A stretch of DNA of 64,000 bases from Streptomyces sp. NBC_01429. Its GTDB lineage: Bacteria; Actinomycetota; Actinomycetes; Streptomycetales; Streptomycetaceae. Both the position numbers and the translations under genes were made by a program. Location of the stretch: the NCBI RefSeq assembly GCF_036231945.1, contig NZ_CP109599.1:4918501-4982500 (forward strand), given 5' to 3'. Shown piece by piece: positions 1 through 7,465 of this stretch. The notes under the pieces were generated by a model. That model worked only from the letters and a program-made list of their open reading frames with translations, was not told the DNA's origin and made no database searches. Each line of letters starts with the position of its first letter. Position 1 is the stretch's first letter.

Positions 1-70
1 CCCTCGCGGGCTGTCAGGTGCACGGGCGCCTCTCCGGCCGGGGCGAGAGGCGACCGGCCTCTCCGCTCTC

Positions 71-104
71 ACTGAAACGATCGTTTCAGTGTAACGCCCG
101 TTAC
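71..104. promoter_or_regulatory. TetR-type operator: perfect palindrome plus a second inverted repeat
   Basis: Positions 71-90 read ACTGAAACGATCGTTTCAGT, a perfect 20-bp palindrome. It is followed directly by GTAACG-CC-CGTTAC (91-104), a second inverted repeat. Both lie 32-65 bp upstream of the TetR start at 136. A TATAGT hexamer at 115-120 could be the -10 box. AAACG/CGTTT half-sites are typical of TetR operators, so autoregulation by the adjacent gene is the simplest inference. Confidence 0.75.
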
Positions 105-135
105 AGTCGCTCGTTATAGTCGGGACAGCCGAGTC

Positions 136-804
136 ATGGCTCAGGGCAAGAGGCAGGGCAAGGAGCAGGACATGGACCAGGACATGGAGCTGGGCATGGG
201 GCAGGACATGGGGCAGGACACCGACGGCGCCGCGGTCGGCGCGTCACCCAGGGACCGATTGCTCGACGCGGCCGACGAACTCTTCTACCGGGACGGCATC
301 GCCCGCACCAGCGTCGATCAGGTGCTGCGGCGCGCACACGTCGCACCCGGCACGCTCTACGCGCACTTCGGCGGGAAGGACGGCCTGATCGTCGCCGCGC
401 TGCAACGGCGCCTGGACCGCTGGGACCGGGTGTGGCAGGGCGCCGTCGACGCCGAGGCATCCCCCGCCGACAAGCTCCTGGCCGTCTTCGGCGCCGTCTC
501 CGCGTACCGGGTCCGGTACATCCCGGGCCGCGGGTGCGCCTTCCTCGCGACCAGCACCGAACTGCCCGACCCCGGCCACCCGGCCCACGCGGTGATCGCG
601 GCGGAATCCGCACTGCTCCTCACGCGGCTGACCCGCCTCGCGGAAGCGGTGACCGCCGACGATTCAGCGGCCTTGGCCCGCGACGTACTGCTCGTGTACG
701 ACGGAGCCATGGCCGGCCTCCTCAGAGGACTGACGCCCAACCCCCTCGAACACGGCAGGACCTTCGCGAGCCGCCTGGTGCGGGCCACCGTCGGGACCGG
801 GTAA
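136..804 (+). CDS. TetR/AcrR family transcriptional regulator
   Basis: A 222-residue DNA-binding repressor of the TetR family. The N-terminal helix-turn-helix spans about residues 38-85 (RDRLLDAADELFYRDG, then TSVDQVLRRAHVAPGTLYAHF, the usual recognition helix followed by the LYxHF signature). The C-terminal half is the variable ligand/dimer domain. The first ~32 residues are an odd Met/Asp/Gln-rich repeat (QDMDQDMELGMGQDMGQD) encoded by repeated gacatgg units, so the true start could lie further in. The perfect palindrome upstream is its probable own operator. Its target may be the convergent flavin-dependent oxidoreductase at 819-1865, but nothing in the sequence proves that. Confidence 0.88.
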   Translation: MAQGKRQGKEQDMDQDMELGMGQDMGQDTDGAAVGASPRDRLLDAADELFYRDGIARTSVDQVLRRAHVAPGTLYAHFGGKDGLIVAALQRRLDRWDRVWQGAVDAEASPADKLLAVFGAVSAYRVRYIPGRGCAFLATSTELPDPGHPAHAVIAAESALLLTRLTRLAEAVTADDSAALARDVLLVYDGAMAGLLRGLTPNPLEHGRTFASRLVRATVGTG

Positions 805-818
805 GTCCCCCTGCCCTG

Positions 819-1865
819 CTACCGCGACCGCGCCGGTTCCCCCAACTCCGCGAGCGCGGCGCGGACCTGGCCCAGCGGGTCGTCGCCGACCGGGCGCAGG
901 ACCACCGTGTCGGCCCCCGCCTCCCACAGGCTGCGGATCCGGGCGGTCGCCGTGGTGGCCTCGCCCGCCGCCAGGAAGACGTCCTGCGGCGGGATGCCGA
1001 GCCACTGCGTGTACTCCGCCACCACCGGCGCGGTCGCCGTGGCGACGCGGGCCGGGTCGTCGTCCACGTACAGGTGGGTGAAGATGATGAGTTCGTGCGC
1101 GGACGGGCCGGACAGGCCGGACGTGCCGGACGGGCCGTCCGCCGAGGCGGACGCGCGGCCCTTCGCGATGGCGTTCAGCGCGGCCTCGACCGCGCGCGGG
1201 CCCTGGCCTTCGGCCATGACCGTGCCGTCGGCCACCCGGCCGGAGAGTTCCAGCGACCGGGGGCGTACGACACCGGCGACGACGGGCGGTGCCACGGCCG
1301 GGGGATGGACCAGGGTGACGCCGTCGATGTGCACGGTGCGGCCGGCCACACTCGTGGTCGCGCCCGTCAGCAGGCCGCGTACGGCCTCGATCGTCTCTTC
1401 CAGCAGCGCCAGCTTGGTGGGGGAGGCGGCGCCCACCTGGGCCATCCACTCCGACGCGCCGTGCCCGACGCCCGCGACGAGCCGGCCGGGGAACACCCGG
1501 GCCAGGGTGGCGAGTTCCATGGCCAGCAGCGCCGGGTTACGGAGCGGGGCCGGGCTGATGCCGATGCCCACCCGCAGGCGCTCGGTCGAGGCCAGCGCCA
1601 GTGTCGCCGAGGCGACGGAGCCCGCCCAGGCGAGGTCCTCCACCACCCACAGGTCGTCCACCCGCGGACCGCCGTCCGCTCCCAGCCCCTCCAACTCGGC
1701 CGCGAACGAGGCGAGTTCCTCCGGGCGCTGGTCCCTGTCGAACATCACGCCGATACGGCGCGTGCCCGATGCCGGGGGAGTGGTGTCCGACGTGCTGGGG
1801 TCCGACTCGGTGGTGTCCGGCGTGCTGGTATCCGACGCGGTCGTGTCTGACGAGGCATTGATCAT
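819..1865 (-). CDS. LLM-class (luciferase-like) flavin/F420-dependent oxidoreductase
   Basis: A 348-residue protein of the bacterial luciferase-like monooxygenase fold (TIM barrel). Visible family features are the strand RRIGVMFDRDQRPEE, the segment STERLRVGIGISPAPLRNPA, and the PGRLVAGVGHG loop. In actinobacteria this class uses FMN or coenzyme F420. The F420 genes fbiA/fbiB lie in the same window, so F420 is plausible but unproven, and no substrate can be assigned. The first ~34 residues are a low-complexity Asp/Thr/Ser run (SDTTASDTSTPDTTESD) that is not part of the fold. It lies downstream of the sigma gene on the same strand with a 163-bp gap, so it may be partly co-transcribed. Confidence 0.8.
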   Translation of the reverse strand: MINASSDTTASDTSTPDTTESDPSTSDTTPPASGTRRIGVMFDRDQRPEELASFAAELEGLGADGGPRVDDLWVVEDLAWAGSVASATLALASTERLRVGIGISPAPLRNPALLAMELATLARVFPGRLVAGVGHGASEWMAQVGAASPTKLALLEETIEAVRGLLTGATTSVAGRTVHIDGVTLVHPPAVAPPVVAGVVRPRSLELSGRVADGTVMAEGQGPRAVEAALNAIAKGRASASADGPSGTSGLSGPSAHELIIFTHLYVDDDPARVATATAPVVAEYTQWLGIPPQDVFLAAGEATTATARIRSLWEAGADTVVLRPVGDDPLGQVRAALAELGEPARSR

Positions 1866-2028
1866 TCCTTGACCCTAATGAGTCGCGGTACGCCCCGACC
1901 AGACCTCGGCGGCCCCCACAACCACCCGTGCCCGCCCCCTGTGACTCGCCGAGTTCACAGCGACGGGCACAGCGGACGGGCACGGGTGGCGGGCACGGGT
2001 GGCGGATACGCGGCCAGGCGGCGCGCGC

Positions 2029-2964
2029 TCATTCCTCCAGCGTCAGACCCTTGCGCAGCTTGTTCAGCGTGCGCGAGAGGAGCCGGGAGACGTGCATCTG
2101 CGAGATGTTCAGCTCCTCGCCGATCTCCGACTGCGTCATATTGGCGACGAAACGCAAGGAGAGGATCTTGCGGTCCCGCGACGGCAGGCTCGCGATCAGC
2201 GGCTTGAGCGACTCGACGTACTCGATGCCCTCGATGCCGTGGTCCTCGTACCCGATCCGGTCCGCGAGCGCTCCCTCGCTGTCGTCGTCCTCGGGCTGGG
2301 CGTCCAGGGAGCTGGCGGTGTACGCGTTGCTCGCCGTCATCCCCTCGACGACTTCCTCGTTGGTGAGGCCGAGGCGCGCCGCGAGTTCTCCGACGGTCGG
2401 CGCGCGGTCCAGCTGCTGCGCCAGCTCGTCGCCCGCCTTGGCGAGGTCGAGGCGGAGTTCCTGGAGCCTGCGCGGGACGCGTACCGACCACGACGTGTCG
2501 CGGAAGAAACGCTTGATCTCGCCGACGATGGTCGGCATCGCGAAGGTGGGGAACTCGACGCCCCTGCTCAGCTCGAAGCGGTCGATGGCCTTGATCAGTC
2601 CGATCGTGCCGACCTGGACGATGTCCTCCATCGGCTCGCTGCGGGAGCGGAACCGGGAGGCCGCGAACTTCACCAGCGCGAGGTTCAGCTCGACCAGGGT
2701 GTTGCGGACGTACGCGTGCTCGTGCGTGCCCTCTTCGAGGGCTTCGAGACGGGCGAAGAGAGTCTTCGACAGGGCCCGGGCATCCACTGCGCCCACTTCG
2801 TCGAAGGGCGGGATCTCGGGCAGGTCCTCCAGGCCGTCGGCCTGGCTCTCGATGCCCGGGCCCTCGGCGCCGGCCGGCGGGAGTGTGACGTCGGTCTCGG
2901 AAGGTGCGGACGTAGTTGCCGACGGCGCGTTCGGGGTACGCGTTTCGTCGAGCCGGGGTGACAT
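2029..2964 (-). CDS. sigI: SigB/SigF-family alternative RNA polymerase sigma factor (probable SigI)
   Basis: A 311-residue stress-type sigma factor with regions 2, 3 and 4. Region 2 carries DIVQVGTIGLIKAIDRF and GVEFPTFAMPTIVGEIKRFF. Region 4 carries LPSRDRKILSLRFVANMTQSEIGEELNISQMHVSRLL. An in-frame ATG exists at 2976, but the GGAGGAG Shine-Dalgarno sequence lies between it and the ATG at 2964, so I start at 2964 (MSPRLDE). The divergent STAS and HATPase genes form the usual anti-anti-sigma/anti-sigma pair. The order of the following genes (POT transporter, two-component system, GtrA, purK, purE) matches my memory of the S. coelicolor sigI neighbourhood, which is the basis of the symbol. Confidence 0.85.
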   Translation of the reverse strand: MSPRLDETRTPNAPSATTSAPSETDVTLPPAGAEGPGIESQADGLEDLPEIPPFDEVGAVDARALSKTLFARLEALEEGTHEHAYVRNTLVELNLALVKFAASRFRSRSEPMEDIVQVGTIGLIKAIDRFELSRGVEFPTFAMPTIVGEIKRFFRDTSWSVRVPRRLQELRLDLAKAGDELAQQLDRAPTVGELAARLGLTNEEVVEGMTASNAYTASSLDAQPEDDDSEGALADRIGYEDHGIEGIEYVESLKPLIASLPSRDRKILSLRFVANMTQSEIGEELNISQMHVSRLLSRTLNKLRKGLTLEE

Positions 2965-3070
2965 GGTCTCCTCCATACGTTTTCGGCATATGGCTGCCGA
3001 TGCCAGTGCGCGTTGCTACGGTGTGCGGCGCCTCCAAAGCCGGCCGAAGTCGAATGTGTTCTTACAAGCC

Positions 3071-3076
3071 CTACCC
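3071..3076 (-). promoter_or_regulatory. possible SigB-family -10 element upstream of the sigma gene
   Basis: The minus strand reads GGGTAG here, about 107 nt upstream of the sigma start. It resembles the GGGTAY -10 element used by the SigB/F/H group in Streptomyces. A convincing -35 (GTTT-like) 14-16 nt further upstream is not clear, so this is tentative. Confidence 0.2.
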
Positions 3077-3247
3077 GGTCCGCACGGACAGTTGCAAGTG
3101 TTAATTGTGCGTTATGCCCGTATTGTGGGGGAGTTTGAGTACCGGCCGGTGGCTGGAAGGCGTAATGTTCGACGGACGTCATCGAGTTGTGATGACGATG
3201 AGATGACACATCTGACGACGGCGTACGACACGGCGAAGAGGGACGGC

Positions 3248-3616
3248 ATGGACCGCCAGACGGTCGGCAGTGCGAACCGGGGCCGGCTCCAGGTCGCGGT
3301 TCGGACCGAGGGCCGGAGCGAGGTAGTGACGGCGGCCGGTGAGTTGGATCACCATACGGCCGAGCTGTTGCGGGCTCCTCTGGACGACGCGCTCGAACAG
3401 GGCCGGGTACGCCTGGTGATCGACTGCTCGCAGCTTGAGTTCTGCGATTCCACCGGACTCAACGTGCTGCTCGGCGCCCGCCTGAAAGCGGACGCGGCAG
3501 GCGGAGGGGTCCACTTGGCGGGCATGCTTCCCGTGGTCGCGAGGGTTTTCGAGATCACCGGGGCGGACGCGGTTTTCACCGTCCACGGCTCGCTGGAAGA
3601 AGCCCTCGTCGACTGA
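3248..3616 (+). CDS. STAS-domain anti-anti-sigma factor (ArsI/BldG type)
   Basis: A 122-residue single STAS domain. It would bind and sequester a kinase-type anti-sigma factor when unphosphorylated. The phosphorylatable serine sits in the canonical CDSTGLNVLL motif (Ser68), and GELDHHTAELLRAPLDDAL is the usual first helix. An in-frame ATG at 3203 is possible, but the ATG at 3248 is preceded by AGAGGGA at good spacing and is preferred. It is divergent from the sigma gene (283-bp gap) and upstream of the HATPase gene on the same strand, so it most likely controls that kinase and through it the sigma factor. Confidence 0.85.
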   Translation: MDRQTVGSANRGRLQVAVRTEGRSEVVTAAGELDHHTAELLRAPLDDALEQGRVRLVIDCSQLEFCDSTGLNVLLGARLKADAAGGGVHLAGMLPVVARVFEITGADAVFTVHGSLEEALVD

Positions 3617-3991
3617 TCCGACTCCGAAGACCCGAACGCCGGCCGGATCCCAGGTCGGCACTCCGGTCGTAATCCTGACCGCGTACTCGGTCGGACCCCT
3701 GACCGGGTCGCCGACCGCCCCCTGGTCAAACCGCTGTCAAACCGCTGGTCAAACCCCTGTCGGAGCTCCGACGGACCCCCGGCAGAAGTCCCGGCCGGAT
3801 GCTTTTCCCCGGCCCGGCCGCCCCTCGTGTCGTGTGCGTCACGCTTTCCGTATCGGTGAAGTGGGTGTTGTCACGATTCGGAGGGGCAGAAGACCCCGGG
3901 CAGGCCACTCAGGGGACCATGGAACCCTGAACCCGCACGCTCTGTATTGATGGAACTCACACATGGGTGAATTCGGTGAGGTGAAGCGCTG
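3617..3991. other. 375-bp gap between the STAS and anti-sigma genes with repeats and a promoter
   Basis: No gene is supported here. The first part holds short direct repeats (CTGGTCAAACC, CTGTCAAACC, CTGGTCAAACC) around 3722-3757. A SigB-type promoter candidate lies at 3843-3868. The gap means the kinase gene can be transcribed independently of the STAS gene. Confidence 0.6.
3843..3868 (+). promoter_or_regulatory. SigB/F-family promoter candidate for the anti-sigma gene
   Basis: GCTT at 3843-3846 and GGGTGT at 3863-3868 are separated by 16 nt. This fits the Streptomyces SigB-group pattern GNNT-N14-16-GGGTAY except for G in place of A in the -10. It sits about 125 nt upstream of the anti-sigma start. 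If functional, it would be a feedback loop in which the sigma factor drives its own inhibitor. Confidence 0.4.
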
Positions 3992-4480
3992 ATGAGCACC
4001 ACCCGGCAGCCTCCGCCGGGCGACCTCGGACCCGAGCCGGACGAGGCGGGCCCCCGTCCCGCGACGTCCGACGCGCGGGTACGGACGCTCGTGCTGTCCG
4101 GTGCCAGCGGCGTCGTCCCGCTCGCACGCGACTTCACCCGCCAGGCGCTGTACGACTGGGGCTGGCTCCCGGCCGCCACCGCCGACCGGCGGGCCGCGGC
4201 TGAGGACGTCCTGCTGGTCGTCTCCGAGCTGGTCACCAACGCCTGCCTGCACGCCGAGGGCCCCGAAGGGCTGCGCGTCTCGTACGGCACCAAGGCGCTG
4301 CGCCTAGAGGTCAGCGACCGGGGTACGGGACAGCCCGCGCCGCGCACCCCGCACCGCGCGGGCCGGCCCGGCGGCCACGGCATGTTCATCGTCCAGCGGC
4401 TCTGCCTCGACTGGGGCGTGGTCAGGACCCCGGACGCGGCCGGCAAAACCGTCTGGGCGGAACTGGCCGCCCCCGCCTGA
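3992..4480 (+). CDS. HATPase_c serine-kinase-type anti-sigma factor (PrsI-like)
   Basis: A 162-residue GHKL ATPase of the RsbW/SpoIIAB class. It would bind the sigma factor and phosphorylate the STAS antagonist. The Bergerat ATP site is complete: N box SELVTNACLHA (Glu79, Asn83), G1 box SDRGTG (Asp109) and G2 box GGHGMFIV (127-134). The N-terminal ~25 residues are Pro/Gly/Glu-rich and probably disordered. The ATG at 3992 follows a purine-rich GGTGAGGTGAAG ribosome site. Together with the STAS gene and the divergent sigma gene it forms a partner-switching module. Confidence 0.85.
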   Translation: MSTTRQPPPGDLGPEPDEAGPRPATSDARVRTLVLSGASGVVPLARDFTRQALYDWGWLPAATADRRAAAEDVLLVVSELVTNACLHAEGPEGLRVSYGTKALRLEVSDRGTGQPAPRTPHRAGRPGGHGMFIVQRLCLDWGVVRTPDAAGKTVWAELAAPA

Positions 4481-4511
4481 GCCGCGCGCCCACGCGCACG
4501 GAGCCACGCGC

Positions 4512-4547
4512 AAAGAGCCGCCGCACCGGAAGGTGCGGCGGCTCTTT
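4512..4547. terminator. bidirectional rho-independent terminator
   Basis: A perfect 16-bp stem (AAAGAGCCGCCGCACC and its complement) closes on a GGAA tetraloop between the convergent anti-sigma and POT transporter genes. The A/T ends of the stem let it work in both directions. It is followed by two copies of ACGCGTACGTCAGC (4552-4579). Confidence 0.9.
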
Positions 4548-4597
4548 CCGTACGCGTACGTCAGCACGCGTACGTCAGCAGCGTACGGCGGCCGGGC

Positions 4598-6121
4598 TCA
4601 GTGAATGTCGCCCATCAGCGCCCTGACCTTCTTCCGGTACATGTACACCGCCACCCCCGCCAGCGTCGCCAGGAGCGCTTCCAGCCCCACCACGCCCGAC
4701 TTGCCCAGGTCGACACCGGCGATCGAGAGCAGCCCCGTCACCGAGTCGCCCGCCGTGACCGCGAGGAACCAGACGCCCATCATCTGGCTCGCGTACTTCG
4801 CCGGCGCCATCTTCGTGGTCACCGACAGCCCCACCGGCGACACGCACAGCTCGCCGACGGTCTGGATCAGATAGATCCCCACCAGCCACATCGGGCTCAC
4901 CAGCGTGCCGCCGCCCGCCATCAGCAGCGGGATCAGGAAGAAGAAGAACGAGACGCCGACCAGGACCAGCCCGGCCGCGAACTTCACCACCGTCGTGGGC
5001 TCCTGGCCCCTTCGGTTCAGCCACAGCCACATCCAGGCCATCACCGGCGCCAGCGCCATGATGAACACCGGGTTCAGCGACTGGTACCAGGAGGTCGGGA
5101 AACCGACGCCGAACAGCTCGGTCGCCGCCTTCGTCGTACCGAACGCCTGGAGCGTGGAGCCGCCCTGGTCGTAGATCATCCAGAAGACCGCGGCGGCGAC
5201 GAAGAACCAGATGTACCCGGACATCTTGGTCTGCTCGGTCGCCGAGAGGTCCTTGTCGCGCTTGATCCGGATCAGCACCCCGGCCGGGATGACGACGCCC
5301 GCCACGGTCAGCGGCACCATCGCCCAGTTGAGGGTGAAGTGACCGCTCAGCACGACGACACCGTAGAAGACGGCGGCGATCAGCAGCCAGGTCATGCCCT
5401 TGCGCAGCCAGGAGATCCGCTCCTCGCGGGAGAGCGGGGTGGGGACGCGGCTGCTCGCCGGGTTCAGGTGGCGCGTACCGAACAGGAAGGTGACCAGGCC
5501 GATCCCCATCCCGACCGCCGCGAGGGCGAAGCCCAGATGCCAGCTGTACGTCTCGCCGACCGTGCCGATGACCAGCGGGGCGAAGAAGGCACCGATGTTG
5601 ATGCCCATGTAGAAGATGGTGAAGCCGCCGTCCCGGCGCGGGTCGTCGGGACCGTCGTAGAGCTGCCCGACCATCGTGGAGATGTTGGCCTTCAGCAGGC
5701 CGGAGCCGAGCGCCACCAGCGCCAGACCGGCGAAGAAGGTCCCCGAGCCCGGCAGGGCCAGCGTCAGATGTCCCACCATGATCGTGCAGGCCGCGATCGT
5801 GACGGTCTTGCGCGGCCCCCACACCCGGTCGCCCAGCCAGCCGCCCGGCATGGCCAGCAGATAGACCATCGAGAGATAGATGGAGTAGATGGCCGTGGTG
5901 GTGGCCAGGTCCATCCCCAGCCCGCCGCCCTGAAGCCCCTTCGAGGCATCGGGGCCGCCGGAGATCAGGTAGATGGTGAGCAGGGCCCTCATGCCGTAGA
6001 AGCTGAAGCGCTCCCACATCTCGGTCATGAAGAGGGTGGCCAGTCCGCGGGGGTGGCCGAAGAAGGTCTTCTCGGGTCCGGCGGGGGCGCTGGGCGAGTC
6101 CTTCGTCAGGCTGGACGCCAT
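4598..6121 (-). CDS. POT/PTR family proton-dependent oligopeptide transporter
   Basis: A 507-residue major-facilitator membrane protein with about 12-14 hydrophobic segments. The PTR signature is clear: GHPRGLATLFMTEMWERFSFYG at the N-terminus gives the conserved ExxERFxYYG-type motif, and FTIFYMGINIGAFFAP is the second PTR2 motif. It would import di- and tripeptides with protons. Further ATGs lie at 6154 and 6139, but AAGGA with proper spacing precedes the ATG at 6121 (MASSLTKDS). It stands alone between a terminator and a 386-bp divergent region. Confidence 0.92.
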   Translation of the reverse strand: MASSLTKDSPSAPAGPEKTFFGHPRGLATLFMTEMWERFSFYGMRALLTIYLISGGPDASKGLQGGGLGMDLATTTAIYSIYLSMVYLLAMPGGWLGDRVWGPRKTVTIAACTIMVGHLTLALPGSGTFFAGLALVALGSGLLKANISTMVGQLYDGPDDPRRDGGFTIFYMGINIGAFFAPLVIGTVGETYSWHLGFALAAVGMGIGLVTFLFGTRHLNPASSRVPTPLSREERISWLRKGMTWLLIAAVFYGVVVLSGHFTLNWAMVPLTVAGVVIPAGVLIRIKRDKDLSATEQTKMSGYIWFFVAAAVFWMIYDQGGSTLQAFGTTKAATELFGVGFPTSWYQSLNPVFIMALAPVMAWMWLWLNRRGQEPTTVVKFAAGLVLVGVSFFFFLIPLLMAGGGTLVSPMWLVGIYLIQTVGELCVSPVGLSVTTKMAPAKYASQMMGVWFLAVTAGDSVTGLLSIAGVDLGKSGVVGLEALLATLAGVAVYMYRKKVRALMGDIH

Positions 6122-6507
6122 CGATCGATCCTTGCGCATAGGAAGAGACCGCATAAAAGAGACCTTCGGCGCTCAGCAGGCCAAAGGTCGCAAAGGTCTA
6201 CGAGTGGGGGGTGAGCGGTGTGAGTGGTGCTAGTGGTGCAAGTGGGGGTGAGTAGTGCTTAAAGGTGCCTCGACACCATACGGCACGACAGAGCGTCATA
6301 TGAAAGGACCGACGGAACGGAGAGACATGGATCACAGGTGACGGCGGAGCGGGCGCCGACATTCGAAGGAAGATCATCGGATCGCGGCACTGGCACGCGG
6401 GCGACCCGCGGACGACCCCCAGGTGACCCGCGGGCGCGCGAGGGGCTCCCGCACCCACCGTCGCGAGCACTGCCCGAGCGCCGCCCTGTGCGGTCTACCA
6501 TCACCTC
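6122..6507. other. 386-bp divergent intergenic region with GTG-rich repeats
   Basis: This region separates the POT transporter from the divergent response regulator. From about 6200 to 6258 it is built of imperfect repeats of the type GTGAGTGGTG/CTAGTGGTG. No open frame here looks coding. It should hold the promoters of both flanking genes, but I could not identify convincing -10/-35 pairs. Confidence 0.5.
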
Positions 6508-7185
6508 ATGACCCGTGTACTGCTCGCCGAGGACGACGCTTCCATCTCGGAGCCGCTGGCCCGCGCCCTGCGACGGGAGGGTTACGAGGTCGAGGTCCGC
6601 GAAGACGGCCCGACCGCGCTGGACGCTGGACTCCAGGGCGGGATCGACCTGGTGGTCCTCGACCTGGGGCTGCCCGGAATGGACGGCCTCGAAGTCGCCC
6701 GCCGACTGCGCGCCGAGGGCCACGCCATCCCGATCCTGGTGCTGACCGCCCGCGCCGACGAGGTCGACACCGTCGTCGGACTGGACGCCGGCGCCGACGA
6801 CTACGTGACCAAGCCGTTCCGGCTCGCCGAGCTGCTGGCGCGCGTACGGGCCCTGCTGCGGCGCGGCGCCGCGGACACCGGCCCCGCCCCCGCCACGCAC
6901 GGCGTGCGGATCGACGTCGAGTCGCACCGCGCCTGGATGGGCGACGAGGAGCTCCAGCTCACCGCCAAGGAGTTCGACCTGCTGCGGGTGCTGGTCCGGG
7001 ACGCCGGCCGGGTCGTCACCCGTGACCAGCTGATGCGCGAGGTCTGGGACACCACCTGGTGGTCCTCGACCAAGACCCTCGACATGCACATCTCCTGGCT
7101 GCGCAAGAAACTCGGTGACGACGCCGCCAACCCGCGCTACATCGCGACGGTACGGGGCGTCGGCTTCCGGTTCGAGAAGAGCTAG
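6508..7185 (+). CDS. OmpR-family response regulator
   Basis: A 225-residue two-component regulator. The receiver domain (1-~118) has the acidic pocket AEDD (8-10), phospho-acceptor Asp52 in VLDLGLPGMDG, Thr80 and Lys102 (VTKPF). The C-terminal winged helix carries LTAKEFDLLRVLVRDAG and LDMHISWLRKKLGDD and ends with the typical YIATVRGVGFRFE. The histidine kinase at 7466 follows on the same strand after an unusually long 280-bp gap and is its probable partner. The signal is unknown. Confidence 0.93.
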   Translation: MTRVLLAEDDASISEPLARALRREGYEVEVREDGPTALDAGLQGGIDLVVLDLGLPGMDGLEVARRLRAEGHAIPILVLTARADEVDTVVGLDAGADDYVTKPFRLAELLARVRALLRRGAADTGPAPATHGVRIDVESHRAWMGDEELQLTAKEFDLLRVLVRDAGRVVTRDQLMREVWDTTWWSSTKTLDMHISWLRKKLGDDAANPRYIATVRGVGFRFEKS

Positions 7186-7256
7186 TGCCCCTCCCGGCAA
7201 GCTCTGCCCCGTCGCGCCGCCCAGCACGCACGCTCGCCGCGTTGGCCAAAATCCCA

Positions 7257-7271
7257 GGTAGCTCCGCTACC
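7257..7271. repeat. small hairpin between response regulator and kinase
   Basis: GGTAGC-TCC-GCTACC forms a 6-bp stem with a 3-nt loop in the 280-bp spacer between the two-component genes. The spacer shows no coding frame that I can support. The hairpin could attenuate or process a joint transcript, but it lacks a T-run and its role is uncertain. Confidence 0.3.
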
Positions 7272-7465
7272 CGGACTTCCGGCCGCCCCGCGATCGCACG
7301 CGCCGGACGGCGCTCCCTTCGGGGGCGAACATTGCCGGTCACGGCACTGGTGCCGCCACCGGCGACGTCCGCACGGTCGTGGCTCCAGCGGCGTGACGAC
7401 AGAGGCGGCCCGGTGACCGGGGCCGCGTCGCCGGTCCGGCCGCCGATCCATGGGGGGAGCGCACC

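Noticed and set aside
7186..7465. A small gene between the response regulator and the kinase
   Set aside because: Open frames exist on both strands, but they lack ribosome sites and recognisable sequence. The spacer is treated as non-coding with a small hairpin.
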